From Chitinophagaceae bacterium (GTDB lineage: Bacteria; Bacteroidota; Bacteroidia; Chitinophagales; Chitinophagaceae): a stretch of 5,186 bases of DNA. Shown piece by piece: positions 1 to 5,186 of the stretch. The notes beneath the pieces are model-generated. The model was not told the origin of the DNA. It did no database searches and worked only from the letters and a program-made list of their open reading frames with translations. The first letter of the stretch is position 1, and each line of letters begins with the position of its first letter. The stretch lies in NCBI GenBank assembly GCA_025455245.1, contig JALOMX010000186.1, positions 1 through 5,186 of the forward strand. The letters run 5' to 3'. A program made the translations under genes and the position numbers.

Positions 1-1510
1 GAACGATTCCATTGAACCCGAGCCAAGAGACCGGAAGGGTTCCATTTTTCTTTACTTCAATAAAATCAATGATGGGTGCATCAGTAAATTCAATGGTATT
101 GGTACCCGACAATAAATTAATGGGAATGGTAGCAGTAGCCGGAGAACCGCCTTCAAAACACCACGGACCGCTTGCAGGAATGGAAATAACCTGTGCAGGG
201 GCATGATTGATGCGTAAGGTAAGGTTCCGGGCTGTGGTAGAAAAATAGCTAACGTCCATATTGTATGAACCCGATTCGGGAATAACAATATTGTGAAAAG
301 CAACCCTGTTGCTGCCTCCGGTTACCCCCTGAACCATTTGTCCGCCCGAAGCTGTTGCACAATTCACCGTATTGGACCCAAAACGGGTAGAATATAATTC
401 CGCTTCGAACCTTTTATCAACGTCGTCGGCAAACAGCTCGGTATTGTCGATGTTTTTTGTAATAGCAGGTGTAGAACCTGAAAAATTTTTATACGCCTGA
501 CCAATAGGGGTAATTACACCGTTTCCATCCACCGGGGGATGTGCCGGTGGAAAGAAATATGCATACCGTTCAATAAAAGGTTGCTGTTCCAGCCAGGGCA
601 GGGCAAGGGCAATAAATCCTTCGTGGGTGGCCGAAGTAGTATTACGGTTGGCATTAAACTCCTTTATCCAGATGGGCTTGCCATAAATGGAGTAAACCCT
701 GTTTACATAAGCGGTAAACCGGTTGAAAACAGATTGAGGTGTCGGCGCCGTATTGCCGGTTGAATTCCAGTTTCCCCAATCGTACCAGTGAATTACAATG
801 TGATCCACTTTTATATTCTGGGCACGGGTACCTGCCATAAAATCCCTTAGCCAGACAAAAGCCTCACTTTCGGTAGGCGCCGGCGAACCAAGCCTCAGGC
901 CGGTTGCTGAAAGTAATTTGTGCAAAGGAATGGCATCCGCCACCGGTATATTGGCCTGAGTGCTGTTATCGGGCTCATTAAAAGAAAGCAGATGTGTTAC
1001 ATCGGGCTTGGCAATATAGTTGGCAATGTTGGCCGGATTACTTGCCGCCTGTCTGCCCCAGGCCTGCATGGCATACTCACGTGTAGGTAAAGTTACATCC
1101 AATGCACCCCAATCATAAAACCAGTCCACGTCGATGGGTTCAATGAATGCGTTATTTACATTACCTACACCTTTCTTTTTTGTTTGCCTGAAGGGCAATA
1201 CCCTGATAAAAGAAACTTTATCGTTCAAAAAACGGCTGAGGTCAACCTTAACATCGCTTACTGCTGCTACAAATGTGTATGCCTCCCCACTGCCATCCTC
1301 GTTTTCCGCAAGGGTGGCTATATGATCTTTGAGCAAATGAATGGATGAAATTTGTTTGTTCAACCCTCCGGGAATATCAACTCCCTTATAAATGGTGCTG
1401 TTTGCGCAGGTGGCAGATGTACCCGCCTGACCGGGTTCGCTGTAAATGGTTAACTGGGCAAAAAGAAAATTAGTGATTCCCAATCCCAGCAATAGCAGAG
1501 CTTTCTTCAT
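1..1510 (-). CDS. Secreted GH128/Asl1-like glycoside hydrolase with crystallin-like and CBM6/35-like domains (3' end outside window)
   Basis: The frame is open from the ATG at 1510 to the left edge (503 codons) with no stop. Residues 1-18 form a signal peptide ending FLFA before Gln19. Residues about 20-105 resemble a beta-gamma-crystallin domain. Residues about 110-350 match the GH128/Asl1-like catalytic barrel: DWFYDWG at 129-135, FNEPD with Glu179 as presumed acid/base, HWY at 241-243, and WIKEFN with Glu284 as presumed nucleophile. Known GH128 enzymes cut beta-1,3-glucans, so laminarin-like or fungal glucans are the inferred substrates. Residues about 366-490 look like a CBM6/CBM35 beta-sandwich: FEAE at 368-371, a G-x-Y strand near 414-416, and Cys384 and Cys451. 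The last visible residues, LPVSWLGF (492-499), open the module seen in the upstream neighbour, so T9SS export is inferred. No Shine-Dalgarno is visible; the signal peptide decides the start. Family call is firm, exact substrate is not. Confidence 0.88.
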   Translation of the reverse strand, partial: MKKALLLLGLGITNFLFAQLTIYSEPGQAGTSATCANSTIYKGVDIPGGLNKQISSIHLLKDHIATLAENEDGSGEAYTFVAAVSDVKVDLSRFLNDKVSFIRVLPFRQTKKKGVGNVNNAFIEPIDVDWFYDWGALDVTLPTREYAMQAWGRQAASNPANIANYIAKPDVTHLLSFNEPDNSTQANIPVADAIPLHKLLSATGLRLGSPAPTESEAFVWLRDFMAGTRAQNIKVDHIVIHWYDWGNWNSTGNTAPTPQSVFNRFTAYVNRVYSIYGKPIWIKEFNANRNTTSATHEGFIALALPWLEQQPFIERYAYFFPPAHPPVDGNGVITPIGQAYKNFSGSTPAITKNIDNTELFADDVDKRFEAELYSTRFGSNTVNCATASGGQMVQGVTGGSNRVAFHNIVIPESGSYNMDVSYFSTTARNLTLRINHAPAQVISIPASGPWCFEGGSPATATIPINLLSGTNTIEFTDAPIIDFIEVKKNGTLPVSWLGFNGIV

Positions 1511-1581
1511 AAGGCCAAAAATTTTTAATCCGTCACGTATTGTTACCAAAACAAATTCAAACCGATTACCCACGGTTGCTC

Positions 1582-1679
1582 TTCCCGGATCCTTTTTTTA
1601 GTCAGAAAATGCCGCCGGCAATTTGCATCCATTCATTTGCAAGATTTGCCGACGACAATGGGACGATAAAATCCGGGAA
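1582..1679. repeat. 9-bp inverted repeat enclosing the intergenic stem-loop
   Basis: TTCCCGGAT at 1582-1590 is the exact reverse complement of ATCCGGGAA at 1671-1679. The 80-bp spacer contains the 1616-1651 stem-loop roughly in its middle. A single 9-bp match at this distance can arise by chance in a gap of this size, so functional meaning is uncertain. Confidence 0.3.
1616..1651 (-). repeat. Imperfect stem-loop downstream of the unknown secreted-protein gene
   Basis: Outer arms CGGCAA (1616-1621) and TTGCCG (1646-1651) and inner arms TTGCA (1623-1627) and TGCAA (1638-1642) pair to 11 bp, with a small internal loop (1 nt against 3 nt) and a 10-nt terminal loop. It lies 34 bp past the minus-strand stop codon and about 106 bp before the glycosidase start. 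On the minus strand only a short TTTT follows, some 10 nt later, so it is not a classic intrinsic terminator. A 3'-end stabilising structure or a processing/attenuation element between the two genes is possible. The structure is seen; the role is inferred. Confidence 0.4.
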
Positions 1680-1684
1680 ATTTT

Positions 1685-3217
1685 TTATCTCAAAACCTTC
1701 ATATTCATCCTTTCGCCTGCTTCAGACAAAAAGCTTACCACGGCAATCCTGGAAGCAGCGGCAGCAACCGGAATCCTGATGAGGTTGTCGCCCTCCCTGA
1801 GGGATACAGATTGATTGTAAAGAATATTGCCGGTCATATCGGTATACAATATGTATCCCTTCTTGTTTTTTGATACCAGAATATTAACCAGCATGTCAGA
1901 ACTGCCCGAATTTGCAACACGCATTTTATTCGATGCATCACCTACCCTGATGGCAATGGTCTTGTAGGTTTTTGACCTTCCATCCACATCTAACTGTTTA
2001 AGCTGATAATAATTCATCCCCGAAACAGGATTGGGGTCAACAAACTGATAACGGTTGATGGCTGATGGCACAGCTACTGCATCCACAACCCCTATGGTAC
2101 GGAAACTGCCATTGCCTGATGCGCGGCTGATTTCAAACTGCCTGTTATTTACTTCCTGTGCGGTTTCCCAGAAAAGCCTAACGCCTTCCTTGGCAGATTC
2201 ACCCCTGAAGCTTAACAAGGAAACCGGCAGAGCGGAACCTGCGATGCTATTGATAACAATAGGCTTTGTAGAGTCTCCGGCAGGATTAGCCGTAGAAACA
2301 CCGTTCCATATCCCATCTGCGCTTGTATTTGGAGTTGATAAAACAAGGGCCGCATCCTGAATATTGATAAAATTAATGGCTTTAACGCCTCCGCTGAGGG
2401 TATTGGGAATAATGGCTGCCCAACTGCCGCTCACCCCATCCACTGTCGGATACAGGACAGGATTGTTCCAAAGGGTGCCTTCGTTTAACTGACCTCCATT
2501 ATCGGGATTGTTATTGTTTTCGGTGAAAGTACAATATAAAGGCCTGCCTGAACCGGCCGTATTATCGTAAATGGCTACCATTTTTTCATCAGCTACGGTG
2601 GAAGTACCAAGCAAGGGTGTGCATCCGTTTGCATCTCCTGCGGTGGAAGAATAATTCAGCAGCTTGATGGTAGAAGTAGTCCTGAATGACCGATTGAGGG
2701 TAGTACCCGAACCACCGTCATTCATTTGTACATAAAAATATACATCACTGCCAATGGTTTGTTGAGTTGCGTTGCCTACAGGTACACAGGCAAACCAACC
2801 GGTATAATTTCCATTGGCATCGGTGGTAAACCTGCCATGCCTTGAAGGCGTTGTTCCCGTTTGCATTTCATCAAAATTGATTTCGGTGGAGTTGATGGCT
2901 TTTGTAACGGCAAACCCGGTAATATGACCGAATCCCTGAACACTTGCCCCGTTATTGATCCTGTACATATTACCCGGTGTTTGGGCAGAGGCGGCAGCGT
3001 TGGTCGACATGCCCGTAAAATATCGATAGGTTGAACTCGGGTTTAAACCGGTGAGTTTTAGGCGGCATACAAAAGGAATGCGGTTGGCAGGGTTTGTACC
3101 GCCATAATACGCATATTGAGGAAGGATCAGTTCGTCGGCGGCCGGAATTACCGTTTGGGCATGAACACCACCCCAAATGGCCGAAAGAAGCAAAAAAACA
3201 GTGTAGATTTTTTTCAT
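1685..3217 (-). CDS. Secreted protein of unknown function with FN3-like module and divergent T9SS-type C-terminal domain
   Basis: This encodes 510 residues. The start at 3217 is chosen because it opens a clean signal peptide (MKKIYTVFLLLSAIWGGVHA, then Gln21). The in-frame ATG at 3280 would add 21 basic residues in front. Residues about 22-329 are beta-rich with FN3-like phrases such as LTGLNPSSTYRYF (54-66). Other marked segments are FTTDANGNYTGWF (130-142), IYDNTAGSGRPL (216-227) and DGVSGSWAAIIPN (260-272). I recall similar segments in Bacteroidota surface proteins but know no assigned function, and I see no catalytic motif. Residues 330-425 form the LPVSLLSF ... WETAQEVNN ... YYQLKQLDVDG module common before T9SS sorting domains. 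Residues about 433-510 resemble a type A sorting domain (YTDMTGNILYNQ, ending MNMKVLR) but lack its usual P-N-P opening. No Shine-Dalgarno is visible. The protein is probably exported and surface-attached or released. It may be functionally linked to the glycosidase encoded 174 bp downstream. Confidence 0.85.
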   Translation of the reverse strand: MKKIYTVFLLLSAIWGGVHAQTVIPAADELILPQYAYYGGTNPANRIPFVCRLKLTGLNPSSTYRYFTGMSTNAAASAQTPGNMYRINNGASVQGFGHITGFAVTKAINSTEINFDEMQTGTTPSRHGRFTTDANGNYTGWFACVPVGNATQQTIGSDVYFYVQMNDGGSGTTLNRSFRTTSTIKLLNYSSTAGDANGCTPLLGTSTVADEKMVAIYDNTAGSGRPLYCTFTENNNNPDNGGQLNEGTLWNNPVLYPTVDGVSGSWAAIIPNTLSGGVKAINFINIQDAALVLSTPNTSADGIWNGVSTANPAGDSTKPIVINSIAGSALPVSLLSFRGESAKEGVRLFWETAQEVNNRQFEISRASGNGSFRTIGVVDAVAVPSAINRYQFVDPNPVSGMNYYQLKQLDVDGRSKTYKTIAIRVGDASNKMRVANSGSSDMLVNILVSKNKKGYILYTDMTGNILYNQSVSLREGDNLIRIPVAAAASRIAVVSFLSEAGERMNMKVLR

Positions 3218-3224
3218 AATTGAG

Positions 3225-3234
3225 CAATTAATTG
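3225..3234. repeat. 10-bp perfect palindrome in the leader of the unknown secreted-protein gene
   Basis: CAATTAATTG reads the same on both strands and ends 7 bp before the minus-strand start codon at 3217. The position would suit a repressor half-site pair or a leader element, but AT-rich palindromes this short are frequent in AT-rich intergenic DNA. Only the symmetry itself is certain. Confidence 0.25.
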
Positions 3235-3581
3235 GTTTATGAATAGGTGGCTTCCGGATGAATCTTTTCCTTTTTTTCACAGATAAACCTCAGCCTTTAA
3301 AGTAATTGTAACCGAAAGGTATGCACGATGTTTACCCAAAAAATACCCTTAAACAGGATAGATGGATGTGTACCCAATTTTGAATGATTAGCCCCCCTTG
3401 GGCAAAACATCAGCGGGAAAAATGGTTGCTGAATGTCGTTTGATAAATAAAATTGGGCAGGATTTTGATCGTCCGGATGACGCCTTCCGGGATGAATAAT
3501 CCATCCATTGTATCATCTGAATATGCGATATTGCAAAGCCGGCAACCATTTTAATTTTTCAACCTAAAAATCAACATTGCT

Positions 3582-3619
3582 TTTGCCCCCGACAATTTTT
3601 TTGCGGTCAATGGGGCAAA
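3582..3619 (+). promoter_or_regulatory. Hairpin/inverted repeat immediately upstream of rmuC
   Basis: TTTGCCCC (3582-3589) and GGGGCAAA (3612-3619) are perfectly complementary, extended by one T-G wobble outside (3581/3620). A second short stem, GAC (3591-3593) with GTC (3606-3608), lies inside. The structure ends 17 bp before the rmuC ATG. As DNA it could be an operator overlapping the tentative -7 element at 3596-3603; as RNA it would be a 5'-leader stem-loop. A terminator is unlikely because no T-run follows the right arm. The symmetry is observed; the regulatory role is inferred. Confidence 0.4.
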
Positions 3620-3636
3620 GTCCTCAATAGTTTACC

Positions 3637-5007
3637 ATGGAAACTTTACTCTATCTGCTTATTGGCCTGGTGTTTCTTTCGCTGATTTTGATAATTATCT
3701 TTCGTCCACGGCAGCAGGATGCCTTCCCTTTGATCAAACAACTTTCCGAAAACTTTGAACAGTCGATTGACCGGCTGACCCAAAATCTGAAGACCGAACT
3801 CCGGACCAATCGGGAGGAGGCGGCAAGTTCTGCCAAAGCCAACCGCGAGGAGCTGAATCAATCCCTGGCAGATATCCGGAGAGAAATGGGGTCTTTTTTA
3901 ATCGGTATAAATAAAACCCTGTCAGAAAACGCACATTCCCTAAACACCCAACTTCAGGAAGCCCAAAAAGCCAACCGCGAAGAACTTTCCCGCGCCATCA
4001 AAGATTTTACCCTTGAGCTGCGCAACAAATTTGCCGACCTGGAAAAAAGGCAGACCGACCTTGTGGCTGCTACCGAAAAGAAACTCGAAGAAATGCGCGC
4101 TACGGTGGATGAAAAACTCACCAAAACCCTGAGCGAGCGGCTTGGTGAAAGTTTTGAAACCGTAGGGAAACAACTGATTGAGGTGCAGAAAGGCCTTGGT
4201 GAGATGCAAACCATTGCCACCGATGTGGGCGGATTGAAAAAAGTGCTCAGCAATGTAAAACTGCGCGGCGGCGTGGGCGAAGTGCAGTTGGCCATGATCC
4301 TGGAGCAGATACTGGCGCCTAACCAATATGAAGCCAATGTGCGAACCAAAGCCGGCAGCAGCGACCCGGTGGAATTTGCCATCAAACTGCCCGGGCGCAG
4401 CGAAGACGAAAGCAGCTTTGTGTACCTGCCCGTGGATGCCAAGTTCCCCAAAGACGTGTACGAGCACCTGATAGCAGCCTACGAAAATGCCCTGCCCGAT
4501 GATATAGAACAGGCTACTAAAAGCCTGGAGAACACCATCCGGAAAATGGCCAAAGACATCCGTGATAAATACATTGATCCACCGCATACCACCGACTTTG
4601 CCATCATGTTCCTGCCCTTTGAAGGCATTTATGCCGAAGTGATCCGCCGGACGGCGCTGGTAGATCAGTTGCGCGATGAATACAAAATCACCGTGGCCGG
4701 TCCCACTACATTGGTGGCCATCCTCAACAGCCTGCAGATGGGCTTCCGCACCCTTGCGCTGCAAAAGCGCAGCAGCGAAGTATGGCGGGTATTGGGCGCT
4801 GTGAAAACGGAGTTTGAAAAGTTTGGCGGAATGCTGGAAAAGGCGCAACGGAACATCCACAGTGCAAGCGATACGGTGGACGAACTGTTGGGCAAGCGCA
4901 GCCGTGCCATCAGCCGGAAACTTAAACAGGTGGAAAGCCTTCCTGCGGCGGAGGCGCAAAAGGTTTTGCCGGATATGGAGAGTGGGTTTGAAGAGGAAGA
5001 AGAATAA
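3637..5007 (+). CDS. rmuC: RmuC-family DNA recombination-limiting protein
   Basis: The 456 residues are close to the usual RmuC length (E. coli RmuC is about 475). The ATG at 3637 is the first possible start because an in-frame TAG lies at 3628-3630. Residues 4-22 are a single hydrophobic segment, probably an inner-membrane anchor. Residues 46 to about 195 are a long coiled coil with 11-residue periodicity. The core carries GGVGE (211-215), VEFAIKLPG (245-253) and DAK (267-269), which fit a PD-(D/E)XK nuclease-like fold with Glu215, Glu246, Asp267 and Lys269 as candidate site residues. The family signatures TTDFAIMFLPFEGIYAEV (318-335) and GPTTLVAILNSLQMGFR (355-371) follow. The tail is acidic (FEEEEE). 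E. coli RmuC limits recombination at inverted repeats; its nuclease activity is predicted from fold. The gene stands alone on this strand, with an 85-bp gap to the next, so an operon is not evident. Confidence 0.95.
   Translation: METLLYLLIGLVFLSLILIIIFRPRQQDAFPLIKQLSENFEQSIDRLTQNLKTELRTNREEAASSAKANREELNQSLADIRREMGSFLIGINKTLSENAHSLNTQLQEAQKANREELSRAIKDFTLELRNKFADLEKRQTDLVAATEKKLEEMRATVDEKLTKTLSERLGESFETVGKQLIEVQKGLGEMQTIATDVGGLKKVLSNVKLRGGVGEVQLAMILEQILAPNQYEANVRTKAGSSDPVEFAIKLPGRSEDESSFVYLPVDAKFPKDVYEHLIAAYENALPDDIEQATKSLENTIRKMAKDIRDKYIDPPHTTDFAIMFLPFEGIYAEVIRRTALVDQLRDEYKITVAGPTTLVAILNSLQMGFRTLALQKRSSEVWRVLGAVKTEFEKFGGMLEKAQRNIHSASDTVDELLGKRSRAISRKLKQVESLPAAEAQKVLPDMESGFEEEEE
3835..3986 (+). 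repeat. In-frame direct repeat inside the rmuC coiled coil
   Basis: AAAGCCAACCGCGAGGAGCT (3835-3854) recurs at 3967-3986 with 2 of 20 bases changed, both silent third-position purine swaps. The copies are 132 bp apart, exactly 44 codons or four 11-residue repeats. Both encode KANREEL. An earlier related TNREE lies 11 residues before the first copy. This is internal protein repetition of the coiled coil, not a mobile or intergenic repeat. Confidence 0.7.
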
Positions 5008-5092
5008 TGCTGGAATTGAGGATTGGTTTGGATAAAAGGCCGATTTGTTAAATTGCAACAAGATATGTAAACCAGAAAATCGGTTAAAAAAA
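5008..5092 (+). other. Intergenic gap between rmuC and the ORF6N gene, with inverted repeat
   Basis: The 85-bp gap contains CCGATTT (5040-5046) and its reverse complement AAATCGG (5077-5083), separated by 30 bp. The right arm is followed on the plus strand by TT and an A-run, not a T-run, so it is not a plus-strand intrinsic terminator for rmuC. The A-rich stretch directly before the ATG at 5093 replaces a Shine-Dalgarno sequence, as is common in Bacteroidota. No clear promoter is visible. Confidence 0.4.
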
Positions 5093-5186
5093 ATGGCAAA
5101 AGACATAGAAGTTGTAGCACAACAAGAAATTGAAAAGCGGATTTATTTTTTACGTGATTGCTATGTAGTACTAGACAAGGATTTGG
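5093..5186 (+). CDS. ORF6N-domain protein, N-terminal fragment (3' end outside window)
   Basis: Only 31 codons are visible before the right edge. The pattern EIEKRIYFLRDCYVVLDKDL (residues 12-31) matches the opening of the ORF6N domain, typically I-x-x-x-I-Y-x-x-R-x-x-x-V-x-L-D-x-D-L-A-x-L-Y. ORF6N is found in phage antirepressor-like proteins and in many stand-alone Bacteroidota chromosomal proteins, and is thought to bind DNA. The ATG at 5093 is the first ATG after the in-frame stop at 5033-5035 and is preceded by an A-rich leader. The same orientation as rmuC after 85 bp allows but does not prove co-transcription. What follows the ORF6N domain, and whether a prophage lies to the right, cannot be seen. 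Confidence 0.75.
   Translation, partial: MAKDIEVVAQQEIEKRIYFLRDCYVVLDKDL

Larger units (their letters stand above)
1511..1684. other. Intergenic region between the two secreted-protein genes
   Basis: This 174-bp gap separates the stop of the unknown secreted protein from the start of the glycosidase gene, both on the minus strand. It contains the stem-loop at 1616-1651 and a 9-bp inverted repeat around it, listed separately. I find no convincing Bacteroidota promoter (TTG about 20 nt before TAnnTTTG) for the glycosidase. The closest -7-like match sits almost on the start codon. The two genes could therefore be co-transcribed or have separate promoters; the sequence does not decide. Confidence 0.5.
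3218..3636. other. Divergent intergenic region with probable promoters in both directions
   Basis: These 419 bp lie between divergently transcribed genes and hold no coding region I can support. Promoters are expected for both, but only imperfect matches to the Bacteroidota consensus (TTG, about 17-23 nt, TAnnTTTG) are visible. Leftward, TACCTTTC (complement of 3314-3321) has a TTG at the complement of 3337-3339, 15 nt away. Rightward, TTTTTTTG (3596-3603) has a TTG at 3577-3579, 16 nt away. Both have one mismatch and slightly short spacing, so neither is called as a feature. Also present are a 10-bp palindrome, an imperfect direct repeat (3251-3263 and 3484-3497), a weak CGTC/GACG hairpin at 3470-3482, and the hairpin before rmuC. 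Confidence 0.6.

Noticed and set aside
539..763. 74-residue plus-strand frame inside the glycosidase gene
   Set aside because: It overlaps the catalytic domain in antisense and has no features of a real protein.
1..1510. Possibility that the glycosidase is a broken gene because no stop is found
   Set aside because: The frame stays open codon by codon from 1510 to the window edge, with domains in sensible order. It is simply cut by the window.
2055..2360. 101-residue plus-strand frame inside the unknown secreted-protein gene
   Set aside because: Antisense to a gene with clear domain features, with no start context or recognisable content.
3218..3280. N-terminal extension of the unknown secreted protein from the ATG at 3280
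   Set aside because: It would place 21 basic, non-hydrophobic residues before a complete signal peptide. The ATG at 3217 gives a standard secreted-protein N-terminus.
3314..3339. Leftward promoter for the unknown secreted protein (TACCTTTC with TTG 15 nt away)
   Set aside because: One mismatch in the -7 element and spacing shorter than the usual range. Mentioned in the intergenic entry but not called.
3391..3405. GCCC/GGGC hairpin as a terminator
   Set aside because: The stem is only 4 bp and no T-run follows on either strand. Divergent genes flank it, so no terminator is needed here.
3954..4451. 165-residue minus-strand frame inside rmuC
   Set aside because: Ser- and Arg-rich shadow translation of the rmuC coiled-coil region with no signal or domain of its own.
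3940..5106. 388-residue open frame on the minus strand opposite rmuC
   Set aside because: It lies almost wholly antisense to a confidently identified rmuC. Its translation has no recognisable domain and is rich in Phe, His and Gln, as expected from the complement of rmuC codons. It is a shadow of biased codon use, despite its length.

Overview
The window looks like chromosomal DNA of a Bacteroidota bacterium, plausibly near the Chitinophagaceae, although the family cannot be fixed from sequence alone. Three things point this way. Two secreted proteins carry signal peptides ending in Ala-Gln and the LPVS-x-L-x-F / WETA-x-E-x-N-N module that precedes type IX secretion (T9SS) sorting domains. 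None of the four start codons has a recognisable Shine-Dalgarno sequence. The RmuC protein carries the VEFAIKLPG / LP-V-DAKFP form of its core motifs, which I recall as common in this phylum.

Left part, minus strand: positions 1-1510 hold the first 503 codons of a secreted, multi-domain glycoside hydrolase that runs off the left edge. It has a signal peptide, a beta-gamma-crystallin-like domain, a GH128/Asl1-like catalytic domain with both expected glutamates, a CBM6/CBM35-like carbohydrate-binding domain, and the beginning of the T9SS-type C-terminal module. Upstream on the same strand, 174 bp away, positions 1685-3217 encode a 510-residue secreted protein of unknown function. It ends in the same FN3-like module and a divergent sorting domain. 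The gap between them carries an imperfect stem-loop enclosed by a longer-range inverted repeat.

Middle: positions 3218-3636 are a 419-bp divergent intergenic region with no gene. It should hold the promoters for both directions. Its clearest structure is a hairpin just before the rmuC start.

Right part, plus strand: positions 3637-5007 encode a complete RmuC-type protein with a membrane anchor, a long 11-residue-periodic coiled coil and a nuclease-like core. After 85 bp, positions 5093-5186 begin an ORF6N-domain protein that is cut by the right edge.

The left pair looks like surface polysaccharide use, probably beta-1,3-glucan. The right pair concerns DNA maintenance and possibly a phage-related regulator. 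Nothing in the sequence ties the two halves together. I see no tRNA, rRNA, CRISPR array or insertion sequence.
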